Part shown: one piece after another, positions 26,214 to 34,580 of the stretch
Layout: each line of letters opens with the position of its first letter
How positions within the stretch are numbered: position 1 is the first letter of the stretch
Program-made: the position numbers and the translations under genes
The notes under the pieces: model-generated
What the model saw: the letters and a program-made list of their open reading frames with translations, nothing else
Database searches by the model: none
What the model was told of the DNA's origin: nothing
Assembly: GCA_023381015.1 (NCBI GenBank)
Contig: JAMCTE010000012.1
Coordinates: 40,760-104,759 of the forward strand
Direction: 5' to 3'
DNA: 64,000 nt
DNA from: Patescibacteria group bacterium
GTDB taxonomy: Bacteria; Patescibacteriota; Microgenomatia; UBA1406; GWC2-37-13

Positions 26214-27002
26214 TCAGCCCTCCAACCTGGCAAACTGACCGAGCTTTTTCGACAAGTCGAACATATAGTTGAAAAAGATTATCGCCAAAAGGAAAAAAAC
26301 CAGATTCAGACTGAGCGCCTTGAGGATATAGGACCATTGGACAGAAGGGTCGGAAATGCTGTTTCGCGCTGCCTCAAAAATATAAGTAGGCGGAAAAATG
26401 TGAGCGACCGCCTGCAACGGTTTTGGCAAGATGTTGACCGGGTAAATGACGGCCATTAACGGCTGGACGATCCCGATCATCGCCCAAGCGAAAGCGCTTA
26501 TCCGGCTGCCGAATCTGAAGATCAATCCTAAGATAATGATTCCGAAAGCAAAAGCGAAGATTGCCAAATTAGCGAAAAACAACAAAAGGTTGACGATTCC
26601 TATATTAAGGATATTAAAGTGAAAAATCCTAAAAGACAGGTATCCCGCCAAACAAAACATGAAAATGGATTTTATAATTCCGGAGATCATGTATGAGACA
26701 AAGTATTCTGCGGTCGAAATCGGGCTAATGAAAATGTTTGTCAAATTCCTCGACCAAACATCCCAAAGGCAGCCAACCGAAATCGAATACTGAGTGATGC
26801 TAATAATTTGCCAAAGCAGTGTCCCGATAAGGACATACGATCCGACCAGCTTGCCGCTGAAACCAAAAAGATAGATGGTCAAAAAACCGAAAATTACGAT
26901 CTGCAGCAGTGGATAGATGACGATGTCGTTTATTACTTCAAACGAGTGTCTCATGACAAACGCTTCGTGCAATAATATCGCCTTGATTCTTTTTATTGAC
27001 AT
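26214..27002 (-). CDS. ABC-2 type exporter permease
   Basis: About 262 residues from ATG 27002. The frame is open further upstream, but that start would lie inside the ATPase gene and add a non-membrane leader, so the internal ATG, 16 bp after the ATPase stop, is preferred. Six membrane helices with the ABC-2 permease pattern, including PLMAVIYPVNILPKPLQ near the fifth. It works with the ATPase encoded just upstream, exporting an unknown substrate, perhaps a polysaccharide given the deacetylase behind it. Confidence 0.8.
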   Translation of the reverse strand: MSIKRIKAILLHEAFVMRHSFEVINDIVIYPLLQIVIFGFLTIYLFGFSGKLVGSYVLIGTLLWQIISITQYSISVGCLWDVWSRNLTNIFISPISTAEYFVSYMISGIIKSIFMFCLAGYLSFRIFHFNILNIGIVNLLLFFANLAIFAFAFGIIILGLIFRFGSRISAFAWAMIGIVQPLMAVIYPVNILPKPLQAVAHIFPPTYIFEAARNSISDPSVQWSYILKALSLNLVFFLLAIIFFNYMFDLSKKLGQFARLEG

Positions 27003-27018
27003 AATATTTATATTTAAC

Positions 27019-27930
27019 TTATTGGGACCTCGATATTTGTAAAAAAACATCCTCTAGGGTCGGCTTTTCAATTTCGATGTCGGTTACCCAAACTCCAAGA
27101 TTCTTTATTCCGAAAATGAGATCGGGAATAATCTTTTCTTTGGTCTTTACGACAATCGTGTCATCTTTGACAAACTCAAACGACTGTTTCTGCTCTGATA
27201 AGTATTTGGCGACGGATTCTTTCCTGCCGTCAAAGACCATTCTTAGAATCGTCATCTCTATCCGTTTGGTCAAATTCAATGGCGTATCTTCGGCCACTAT
27301 TTTACCATGGCTGAGGAAGATTATCCGGTCACAAATCCTTTCTACCTCGCGCATATCGTGGCTCGTGTAAAGGATCGTCACTTTCCTGTCTTTTTTCAGC
27401 TTTTCGATGAAAGACAACGTTTTGTCGGCAACGTCCGGATCGAGCGACGCCGTCGGTTCGTCCATGAGAAGAATCCTTGGATCGTTCAACAGGCTCTTTA
27501 TGATGTTGACTCTTGTCTTTTCGCCGGACGACAGGTCAAAATATCTGGTATGCAAAAGGTCCGCCACTTCAAAGTAAGCCACCAAGCGGAAAATTTTTTC
27601 CCGGTAGTCTTCCACCTGATACAAATTGGCGCTGACGACCAGATTTTCCCAAACCGTCGTCCTACCCTGTAAATTATTGAAGGCCGAAGCGAAATTGATT
27701 TTTGAAAGCGTTTCTTGCTTGCTTTCGAAAAAATTCTTGCCGAAGTAATTGATCTTGCCTTTGTCCGGTATGGTTATTCCTAAAAGCATCTGGATCGTCG
27801 TCGTTTTTCCCGCTCCGTTTGGACCCAATAAACCCAGTATTTCACCCTCCTTAACCGAAAAGGAGATATTATTTACCGCTTTAAACTGGCCGAACTTTTT
27901 CGTCAGGCCTTTGACTGCCAAGACATCCAT
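27019..27930 (-). CDS. ABC transporter ATP-binding protein
   Basis: 303 residues. Walker A GLLGPNGAGKTTTIQMLLG, signature LSSGEKTRVNIIKSLL, Walker B RILLMDEPTASLDPD and the switch histidine in YTSHDMREV are all intact. A C-terminal extension of about 80 residues is like those of drug or polysaccharide exporters (DrrA type). A TATAAT box (complement of 27938-27943) lies 7 nt from the ATG, so this gene starts a leaderless operon with the permease and the deacetylase. Confidence 0.92.
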   Translation of the reverse strand: MDVLAVKGLTKKFGQFKAVNNISFSVKEGEILGLLGPNGAGKTTTIQMLLGITIPDKGKINYFGKNFFESKQETLSKINFASAFNNLQGRTTVWENLVVSANLYQVEDYREKIFRLVAYFEVADLLHTRYFDLSSGEKTRVNIIKSLLNDPRILLMDEPTASLDPDVADKTLSFIEKLKKDRKVTILYTSHDMREVERICDRIIFLSHGKIVAEDTPLNLTKRIEMTILRMVFDGRKESVAKYLSEQKQSFEFVKDDTIVVKTKEKIIPDLIFGIKNLGVWVTDIEIEKPTLEDVFLQISRSQ

Positions 27931-28860
27931 AAAGGCTATTATATCAATATTTCCTCATTCAAACTACTCGCCTATCTGTAAATAAAGTAGGGAAGCGTGA
28001 TACTTTAGATTATTTAAACGGCCTAAAGTTAAAAGACCCGGTCGGGGAGACCCACCCCAAATAGCCCAATAAACCAGGGAGACTTCAAAGAGAATGGAGG
28101 AGGATAATTAGTGATAAATTAAAAGCTCAAAAAATAAAAATTAAGAAATATTTTCGATTTAGATTGTCATTATAATCTACCACTCCTCCTCCGCCAGGCG
28201 TGCTAGACATCGTAAAAGATATAATTTACGACGTTATATGGACTTCATTCCCTTAGCATTCATGCCAATAATTGCCAGCTTTTGGATTTTGCCTTTTTAA
28301 TAAATCTATGCATGGAGGATAACGGGATTCTTTCCCCTCCGAATCGGCTCTAATTGCTTAACGAGTTGCCAAGAATCAAACTGCCTAATTTTTGACTTGA
28401 CCGACCTTATTCAAACCCTTCTCTGGATGCCTAGGAGATCCTTTAATTTTTAGAGCATTTTAACACTCTAAATCATCATTTTTGAGGCTAAAAGTTGCAA
28501 AAAAGCACTAGCGTCTGCCCGGAGAAAAACGCTATTGAGTTTAGACTGCCAGAACTGTCTAATCATTAAATTTCGAGGCTAAATTGTATTAAATACCAAA
28601 TTAATATGAATTAGTCTTTAGAGCATAGTGTCAATCCGCACTTTAAAAACCGAAGCTAAATTTAATAGGTTGTCCACATTCCTCTTTGATACTGGCTGGA
28701 GTATATCAACAATCTAAACTCGCTAAATTAGCTTCAGGAACAACTTATTTTTAGTCCTATAGTTTTTTGTACGACCGTAAATAAATTATACTATAGGATA
28801 TTTATTCACGTCCGTGAACTATACCTCTCCTCTATCCTCTGCCTTGAAGTCGAGCCATTT
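27931..28860. other. 930-bp gene-free region rich in hairpins; possible structured RNA
   Basis: No frame of convincing length in either direction. It contains a long-range inverted repeat (28096-28103 GGAGGAGG with 28185-28192 CCTCCTCC, enclosing TAGATT/AATCTA), a run of stem-loops between about 28449 and 28710, a box similar to GAGGCTAAA repeated four times (28484, 28575, 28652, 28719), and an 8-bp inverted repeat TCCTATAG/CTATAGGA (28755-28762, 28791-28798). I could not match tmRNA, RNase P RNA, SRP RNA or a tRNA. The strand is uncertain. Confidence 0.5.
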
Positions 28861-29676
28861 TTACCAGCTTATAGATAACATGCATATGATAAAAACGAAG
28901 ATCCAAACAAAAACATATTCGCGAATTGTTTCCTTGAATAGTTTCTCGTCGATCTGGTTGTAGATAATCCCCCCCAGGCTATAAAAAGTCGCCGTCAGGA
29001 ACAGCGAGGCAATCGTGGACCGCAAAGGTATAAAGCTGACCAGAACCGCCACCTCAGTTAACAAAACGGCCGTAAGAAAGGCATAGTGAAGAACTTGGCT
29101 TTCCAAATGTCTTTTAAGCCTTATGGTCCAATAAAGATGCAGCGATAAAAGAAATCCCGCTCCTCCAACAACCAGCATATTGACAAAAAAAATTTCTTTA
29201 AACGAAAACAAAATATTGAAGATGAGAAAAGAAACGAAGGTCAAATAAAAAAAATTGATGGAAAAACCGGCCCGATAGAGTTGAAGGTTCTTCTCTACTC
29301 CGACATTAAAGATATTGGAGCAAAGTAACACCGCATAAAAAGAAATTGCATAGACAAAAATCAGCGGCAGTCTGGTCAGCCAGCGGCCGGGAAACAAAAA
29401 ATAGAACATGTAAAAGAATACGGTCAGTGTCACCGGCATGAAAAATAGGCCAAACCAATCCATTTTTTCAATTTCCTCAAGCAAAGAAAAATAACTGAAA
29501 ACAAAGCTCGTTAAAATTAGCACGGGAATCATGATCAAGGCTTTATCAAAATAAAAGAACGTCGACAATAACAACAAAAAACTCATCATCAAAACAGAGA
29601 TGACCAATCTCAGTCTTTTTTCGACCTTGATGGCTTTACGCTCAAACGACTTGAGTAACTTGCCTAGATTGAACAT
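28861..29676 (-). CDS. Polytopic membrane protein of unknown function
   Basis: 271 residues. After a basic N-terminal segment (about 1-22) there are eight or so membrane helices with almost no charged residues between them, and a C-terminus that ends in a last helix. I do not recognise a family. It begins 2 bp after the yebC stop on the same strand, so the two are surely co-transcribed. The 3' end borders the gene-free region. The codon pattern matches its neighbours. Confidence 0.7.
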   Translation of the reverse strand: MFNLGKLLKSFERKAIKVEKRLRLVISVLMMSFLLLLSTFFYFDKALIMIPVLILTSFVFSYFSLLEEIEKMDWFGLFFMPVTLTVFFYMFYFLFPGRWLTRLPLIFVYAISFYAVLLCSNIFNVGVEKNLQLYRAGFSINFFYLTFVSFLIFNILFSFKEIFFVNMLVVGGAGFLLSLHLYWTIRLKRHLESQVLHYAFLTAVLLTEVAVLVSFIPLRSTIASLFLTATFYSLGGIIYNQIDEKLFKETIREYVFVWIFVFIICMLSISW

Positions 29677-29678
29677 AG

Positions 29679-30395
29679 TTAATTAAGGTTAGTAAAGACT
29701 TTTTGGACGTCCTCCAGCTCTTCAAGGGCTTCAACGAGCTGGGCAATTTTTTCAAGTTTTTTTTCGTCCTCAATCATTATTGGAGATTGAGGCTTAAAAT
29801 CAATCTCGGCGGAAACATAATCAATATTCCCTAAAAGTTCTTTTATGTGGCCAAGTTTTTCATAAGGAATATATAAAAAATATTTGGACTCGTCATCGGT
29901 AATATCCAAAGCCTCAAAGTTATCGCTTAGTTCTAAAATCTTATTCTCGCCGACGACGTTTTTATCGAGAACAATTAAGCCACATTTCTGGAACAAGTAA
30001 GCCACCGACCCCATATTGCCTAGTTTGCCTTGGTGCCGTTCCAGAACATTTCTTATTTCTCCCAACGTCCGATTCTGATTGTCGGTGTGTGCCAAAATAA
30101 TCAAAGAGACTCCGTCTGGAGCAAACCCTTCATAGACGATTTCCTTCATCAGGCTTTTATCCGGGCCGCTCCCCTTTTCGATCGCCCTTTTGATATTTTC
30201 TTTTGGCATGTTGGAAGCGTGAGCCTTCTCGACAGCAAGCCTCAGCCTGACATTATTTTCCGGATCAGCTATCCCGCCGCCCTCCAAAACGGCAATCGTA
30301 ATCAAACGGGAAAGTTTGGAAAAAACATTGCCTTTTACCTTGTCGTTGGCCTCTTTTTTTCTCTTGATGTTGGCCCATTTTGAATGTCCTGACAT
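29679..30395 (-). CDS. yebC: YebC/PmpR-family protein
   Basis: About 238 residues, starting at MSGHSKWANIKRKK, the invariant N-terminus of the family; the frame extends 18 bp upstream but that part is not conserved. GGIADPENNVRLRLAVEKA, MPKENIKRAIEKG and the downstream YEGFAPDG are also hallmarks. YebC proteins act in the cytoplasm as translation factors that help ribosomes through difficult stretches, or as transcription regulators, depending on the member. It is followed directly by a membrane protein gene. Confidence 0.93.
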   Translation of the reverse strand: MSGHSKWANIKRKKEANDKVKGNVFSKLSRLITIAVLEGGGIADPENNVRLRLAVEKAHASNMPKENIKRAIEKGSGPDKSLMKEIVYEGFAPDGVSLIILAHTDNQNRTLGEIRNVLERHQGKLGNMGSVAYLFQKCGLIVLDKNVVGENKILELSDNFEALDITDDESKYFLYIPYEKLGHIKELLGNIDYVSAEIDFKPQSPIMIEDEKKLEKIAQLVEALEELEDVQKVFTNLN

Positions 30396-30410
30396 AGGGA
30401 TTAAGTTAAT

Positions 30411-30480
30411 CAAGTTATAAAGTTATAAAGTTTTTCAAGAAAAATAAAGCTTCTTGACAAACTTGTAACTTGACAAAGTC
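30411..30480. repeat. CAAGTTATAAAG-type repeat cluster
   Basis: The 12-mer CAAGTTATAAAG (30411-30422) is followed by an extra TTATAAAG, then inverted AACTTGTAACTTG. The same 12-mer flanks the S23-type gene at 59.4 and 59.8 kb. Confidence 0.5.
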
Positions 30481-30488
30481 AATTATAC

Positions 30489-30516
30489 TTGACAAATAAA
30501 TAATTTAAAATATACT
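30489..30516 (+). promoter_or_regulatory. Promoter of the TPR protein gene
   Basis: TTGACA (30489-30494), 16-nt spacer, TATACT (30511-30516). The ATG at 30536 lies 19 nt further on, so this message has a short leader. Confidence 0.65.
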
Positions 30517-30535
30517 AATCCTTAATCTAGAGATT

Positions 30536-31321
30536 ATGGAAAACGCGCAAACCCTTGAACAAACAGCGATCAACGCGGCGATCAATTCAAAATGGGACGA
30601 AGCCGTCGAGGCCAACGAAAAAATCATCCGTCACGATAAGAAAAATGTCGATGCTTATCAAAGGCTCGGCTTTGCCTATCTGCAAAAAGGTAAAATTAAA
30701 AAAGCCAAAGAGATTTATCGCATAGCAAAAAAACTCCAGCCGGGAAACTATTTGATTGACGATCAATTGGAGCGAATCAAGATCTTGGAATCGAAAAGGA
30801 TCTCAAAACTGGCGCCAACCAATTTAAACCCCTATACGTTCATCGAGGTTCCGGGCAAAACCAAAACAATCAACCTCGTCAACAACGGTCAGAAATCAAT
30901 TTTGGCCAGCCTGTCCATCGGTCAAGAAGTCATATTGGTACCAAAAAAAAGACGGATAGAAATCCGCACCGAGAACAAAGACTATATCGGTTGCCTGCCG
31001 GACGACATTTCCAAAAGGCTGACCATTTTCATGAAAGCAGGCAGCGTATTCAACTGTTTTGTAAAAGAAGCTAATCTGAAAATCGTAACCGTCTTTTTGA
31101 AAGAGGACAAGAAAGGACGGCGGGTCGCCCGTTATGCATCTTTTCCCATCAGCAATCAGGCAAACCTGACCAATATCACTTTGAGCGACGAAGAAGGCAA
31201 GGAAGAAGAAAGCGAGGAAATTTCGGACAATGATTTGGAAAAGTTGGCCGAATCGCTTTCCAACGAAGAAAAAGAATATCTGCCATACGAGTCGGAAGAC
31301 CGTGAAGAAAGCGAAGAGTAA
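30536..31321 (+). CDS. TPR-repeat protein with acidic tail
   Basis: 261 residues. The first 80 residues contain about two tetratricopeptide repeats (AYQRLGFAYLQKGKIKKAKE is a clear one). The middle (about 100-215) is predicted beta-rich with VNNGQKSILASLSIGQEVIL and YIGCLPDDISKRL, similar in feel to HIRAN-like or small barrel domains. The last 40 residues are strongly acidic. Soluble and cytoplasmic, probably a protein-interaction adaptor. The partner is unknown. Confidence 0.7.
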   Translation: MENAQTLEQTAINAAINSKWDEAVEANEKIIRHDKKNVDAYQRLGFAYLQKGKIKKAKEIYRIAKKLQPGNYLIDDQLERIKILESKRISKLAPTNLNPYTFIEVPGKTKTINLVNNGQKSILASLSIGQEVILVPKKRRIEIRTENKDYIGCLPDDISKRLTIFMKAGSVFNCFVKEANLKIVTVFLKEDKKGRRVARYASFPISNQANLTNITLSDEEGKEEESEEISDNDLEKLAESLSNEEKEYLPYESEDREESEE

Positions 31322-31340
31322 CCAAAATAGCAAATAATCT

Positions 31341-31523
31341 TCAGCTGCGTTTATTGGAACGGTAATGCTCAGATCTGCCCTTATTAAAGAAAACGATCGT
31401 CCCTTTTATCCTTTTGCTATCCAAAAGGTACTTTATCTCCTTAGGAATGCCGAAGTCGTGCATGGAATGGATAGCCAAGACCAGCGAAAAAACAAAAATG
31501 GCGATAAACCAAATTAGCAACAT
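31341..31523 (-). CDS. Small membrane protein, 60 aa
   Basis: One N-terminal membrane helix (about 2-19), then an amphipathic basic region containing HDFGIPKEIKYLLDSKRIKG. It lies 28 bp after the LytR_C-like gene on the same strand and is convergent with the TPR gene. Length, hydrophobic start and position support a real gene, but I do not recognise a family. Confidence 0.5.
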   Translation of the reverse strand: MLLIWFIAIFVFSLVLAIHSMHDFGIPKEIKYLLDSKRIKGTIVFFNKGRSEHYRSNKRS

Positions 31524-31551
31524 ATATTCTCTTTAAAAAGCTATTCTATAA

Positions 31552-32412
31552 TTAATGGGCCGCCCAATCTTTCTCTAGATTGCCCAACTTTAAAATTATA
31601 TCAGAAATTGTTGTTTTACCTGTTTTGACAGAGCACCCGAAAAAATCCGCCATCGCTTTACTGATAAAATCAGGGCTTTCCGTGACAATTTGACAGTGAG
31701 GCAAATTCTCGTCCGACTGGCTCATGTCAACCACTCTTATCCCCTCCCCGTCAATCATACTGCTCAAAAGAGACGCCGTCGAATAACTTTGTTTGTACAA
31801 TATTTGCACATTGACTTGTTTATTCCGATAAGATTTCTTGTAAAAGCTACCCTGGAAATCGGCCGTAAACTGTTGTTGGCTCAACGATGAGTCGTTCAAA
31901 GAAATGATCTTGTAGTTGGATTGGTTTTGGTCAAAAAGCTTGACCAATATGAACAACCGGTCGATCATATTGGCGTTTGACTTGGCAAAAAGTATTTCCG
32001 TCATTGACGGAAAAAAATCGGTCGCCGAGCCGCCGTAATAGATCTCCGTCGACCTCGGATAAAAATAAAGGTCGACAAACGACGAAGTCGTCGCCGAAAA
32101 GACTTTTTTTAGCAAGTCGGGTTTTTTTTCCAGCTCAACCAATTTACCCAAACTGCCGATTCTGTAATAACCATAACCTCCCGGAACCAAAACCTCGGTC
32201 TCCGGAGAAAAACTGACCAGGTAGTTGACGTCATTTTTTGAAAAAGAAAAATAGCTGGTGTTTTTTGAATAGAAAAGTACGTTGACTCTATCCAAATCCT
32301 TGATGAAAACTGATGAAAAAACGCTCTTGATAAGAAAGTAAAAGAAAAACACTAAAAGAACCGTTGGCAAAACCAAATTGGAAATTTTAGCTTTTGATTT
32401 AGAGTTTGACAT
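31552..32412 (-). CDS. Membrane-anchored protein with LytR C-terminal-like domain
   Basis: 286 residues. One membrane helix (about 12-32), then an extracytoplasmic region. The C-terminal part (about 200-280) has VNVQILYKQSYSTASLLSSM and FFGCSVKTGKTTISDIILKLG, resembling the LytR_cpsA_psr C-terminal accessory domain (substrate or glycan-binding, not catalytic). The phosphotransferase domain itself is not recognisable. It is co-directional with the Kef-type antiporter 17 bp upstream. Assignment of the domain is tentative. Confidence 0.55.
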   Translation of the reverse strand: MSNSKSKAKISNLVLPTVLLVFFFYFLIKSVFSSVFIKDLDRVNVLFYSKNTSYFSFSKNDVNYLVSFSPETEVLVPGGYGYYRIGSLGKLVELEKKPDLLKKVFSATTSSFVDLYFYPRSTEIYYGGSATDFFPSMTEILFAKSNANMIDRLFILVKLFDQNQSNYKIISLNDSSLSQQQFTADFQGSFYKKSYRNKQVNVQILYKQSYSTASLLSSMIDGEGIRVVDMSQSDENLPHCQIVTESPDFISKAMADFFGCSVKTGKTTISDIILKLGNLEKDWAAH

Positions 32413-32429
32413 TTGCAGTGTTGATTTTT

Positions 32430-34160
32430 TTACCCGGCGCCGTGTTCAATCTTCAATCTCCTTATCTTATTGACGATCTCTCCTTTGTCTATCCGGTGCA
32501 GTAAATATATCTTTTTGATTATGGAGAGGGACGCCTCGAACTCCGGCTGAATCACGACATTGACCCCGAGATCTTTCATCCTGGTTTGGTCGACTTCTCG
32601 ATGGACCCGACTGATAATATAAATGTCTTTGTTGAGTTTTTTGGCGTTGAGGACGATCGCCTCCTGGATATTACGTTCCGGCACCGCCAGAACCAGGATC
32701 ACTGCCTCGTCAACTTGAGCGTAATCGAGAATGTCGATGTCGGACGGGTCGCCGTAAATGATGTTGACGCCTTGCTTTTTGGCTTTCTCCACGGTGTAAA
32801 GATTGTAATCAATCGCGATATAGGGAATATTGGCCATGATCAACGATCTCCCGATATAACTGCCGATCCGGCCGTAACCGCAGATGACGACGTGGTTTTT
32901 GATCTGCAGTTGGTCGATCGGTGACTGATTGGTATCCAACCTGTAAGTGATGAACTTTTCTAAAAAAGGTATGTATTTTTTAGTAAAACTTCTAAGGCGT
33001 TTATAAAGTTTGTCTTTGTTTTTGATAAGGATCGGCGTGATGATCAACGTTATCAAAACGCTCGTGATAACGAATAAATAATCGGAGGGAGTAACCAGTT
33101 TTTTAGCCAAAGCCGTCGACATCAGAATGAAAGCGTCTTCGTCGATCTGAAAGAGATAGAGAGCGAGGTTGAAGCTGGTTCGGGTATGGAACTTGAGGAA
33201 AAGAAAAATCGCCAGGATGATGATCGCTTTTATCACAATGACGATCAGCGTGAATAAGATGATCTGAGGCAGAATATTGAGTTCAAACGTCAATTTTATA
33301 TTCGTCCCGATGTAGACGAAGAATATTACCGCCAAAAGGTCCCTCAACGGCCTGATTTCGGTAAAAATGTGCTGATGCTCCAAAGTCTGGGCAAGAAGAA
33401 TCCCGGCCACGAATATTCCAATTAGAGTCGGGATTTTCAAAAATAGCGAAATCGACGTCACGAAAAAAATAAAAAGAATGATGAAAAGATCGAACAGTTC
33501 CCTTGAAGCTCGGGCAATCCGGTTAAACATGTAGGGAATGATTTTTTGTCCTATATAAAACAAGGTGACGATGATCAGGGTCGATTTGACCAAGCTAACG
33601 ATGATATCCCCGACCAGTTGCAAAGTGCTGGTCTGAGCACCGTTGGTAATAGATGAAAAAATTATTAAAAAAGGAATAAAAGCGATATCCTGGAAAAGAA
33701 GAATACCGATCGTCACCTCGCCGATAAAAGAAGATTCCTCTCCCCTATCCTGGATTATTTTCGCGACCAGAGTCGTACTCGAGGAAGATAGCGCAATACC
33801 GATCAGGAAGGAAGTAAGCAGTGAAAAATGAAAAACAAGAGCGATGAAAAATACCAGCAATATGGAAATAAGGATCTGTAAACTGCCGCCGAGCAGAATG
33901 ATTTTTTTCAGCGACAGGATGCGCGAGAAGTTGGTCTCCAGACCGATGGTGAAAAGCAGCAGCAAAATTCCGAAATAGGCGAAATTCTTGATGGCTTCCT
34001 GGGCCGGGATGCTGCTGACGATATTACCGAAAACCAGGCCACCAATCGTATAACCAACCAATGGCGGCAATTTGACTTTTTTCAGTAAGGCGGCAAAAAG
34101 AAAAGGCAAAGACAAAAAAATAAAAAAATTAAAAACAAGAGATAGTGGAATCTCGCCCAT
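32430..34160 (-). CDS. Kef-type monovalent cation/proton antiporter with TrkA-N domain
   Basis: 576 residues. The first 390 or so form 12-13 membrane helices of the CPA2 family (LPPLVGYTIGGLVFGN, ALSSSSTTLVAKII and GIFVAGILLAQT are characteristic). Residues about 420-545 are a Rossmann TrkA-N domain with HVVICGYGRIGSYIG and a following acidic residue, binding NAD(H) or another nucleotide to gate transport. It exchanges K+ or Na+ for protons across the membrane. First gene of a three-gene unit with the next two small genes. Confidence 0.9.
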   Translation of the reverse strand: MGEIPLSLVFNFFIFLSLPFLFAALLKKVKLPPLVGYTIGGLVFGNIVSSIPAQEAIKNFAYFGILLLLFTIGLETNFSRILSLKKIILLGGSLQILISILLVFFIALVFHFSLLTSFLIGIALSSSSTTLVAKIIQDRGEESSFIGEVTIGILLFQDIAFIPFLIIFSSITNGAQTSTLQLVGDIIVSLVKSTLIIVTLFYIGQKIIPYMFNRIARASRELFDLFIILFIFFVTSISLFLKIPTLIGIFVAGILLAQTLEHQHIFTEIRPLRDLLAVIFFVYIGTNIKLTFELNILPQIILFTLIVIVIKAIIILAIFLFLKFHTRTSFNLALYLFQIDEDAFILMSTALAKKLVTPSDYLFVITSVLITLIITPILIKNKDKLYKRLRSFTKKYIPFLEKFITYRLDTNQSPIDQLQIKNHVVICGYGRIGSYIGRSLIMANIPYIAIDYNLYTVEKAKKQGVNIIYGDPSDIDILDYAQVDEAVILVLAVPERNIQEAIVLNAKKLNKDIYIISRVHREVDQTRMKDLGVNVVIQPEFEASLSIIKKIYLLHRIDKGEIVNKIRRLKIEHGAG

Positions 34161-34214
34161 AGATATGAGTATATCAAGAAGTTCAGCCTGTTTTAAAGTT
34201 TGTTATTATGAGGA

Positions 34215-34580
34215 TTATTTCCTCAATTTTTTTTCGCAGTCGATGTCGTAGGCAGCTTCGGGGATGAGTTTCAGGCGCGCTTGAGGTATCGCCTTCTTGC
34301 AGCGTTCACATACTCCGTATTGTTTCTTCATGATTTTTTTGAGCGCCATATCGATATCCATGACTCTTCTTTCCAGATCTTTTATTTCGGCTTCAATCGT
34401 GTCGTGGCCGACCTGCTCCCTGACGTCGGTATCAACGGCAGCGTTATCGGAAGCGTGGTCCGGATCGGCAAAAGGATCTTCTTTTTTGAGCTCTTCAATC
34501 TGAAGAAGGCTCTTTTCCTTTTCTTTCAGTAGTCTTTCTTTTTGCTCGGAAATGAATTTTTTTGCTAATTTTTTGTCCAT
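34215..34580 (-). CDS. DksA/TraR-family zinc-finger protein
   Basis: 121 residues. An N-terminal coiled-coil (about 5-35 and 58-85) carries acidic residues at the hairpin tip, followed by the zinc region. Cys91, Cys94 and Cys115 are present, but the third ligand of the C-x2-C-x17-C-x2-C site is Asp112. The family binds RNA polymerase in the secondary channel and modulates initiation, often with ppGpp. The first 86 nt overlap the end of the upstream Lgt-like gene in another frame. Confidence 0.85.
   Translation of the reverse strand: MDKKLAKKFISEQKERLLKEKEKSLLQIEELKKEDPFADPDHASDNAAVDTDVREQVGHDTIEAEIKDLERRVMDIDMALKKIMKKQYGVCERCKKAIPQARLKLIPEAAYDIDCEKKLRK

Noticed and set aside
27931..28860. 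tmRNA, RNase P RNA or SRP RNA in the gene-free region
   Set aside because: I looked on both strands for the tRNA-like ends and tag frame of tmRNA, the conserved core of RNase P RNA and the SRP RNA apical loop, and found none convincingly.
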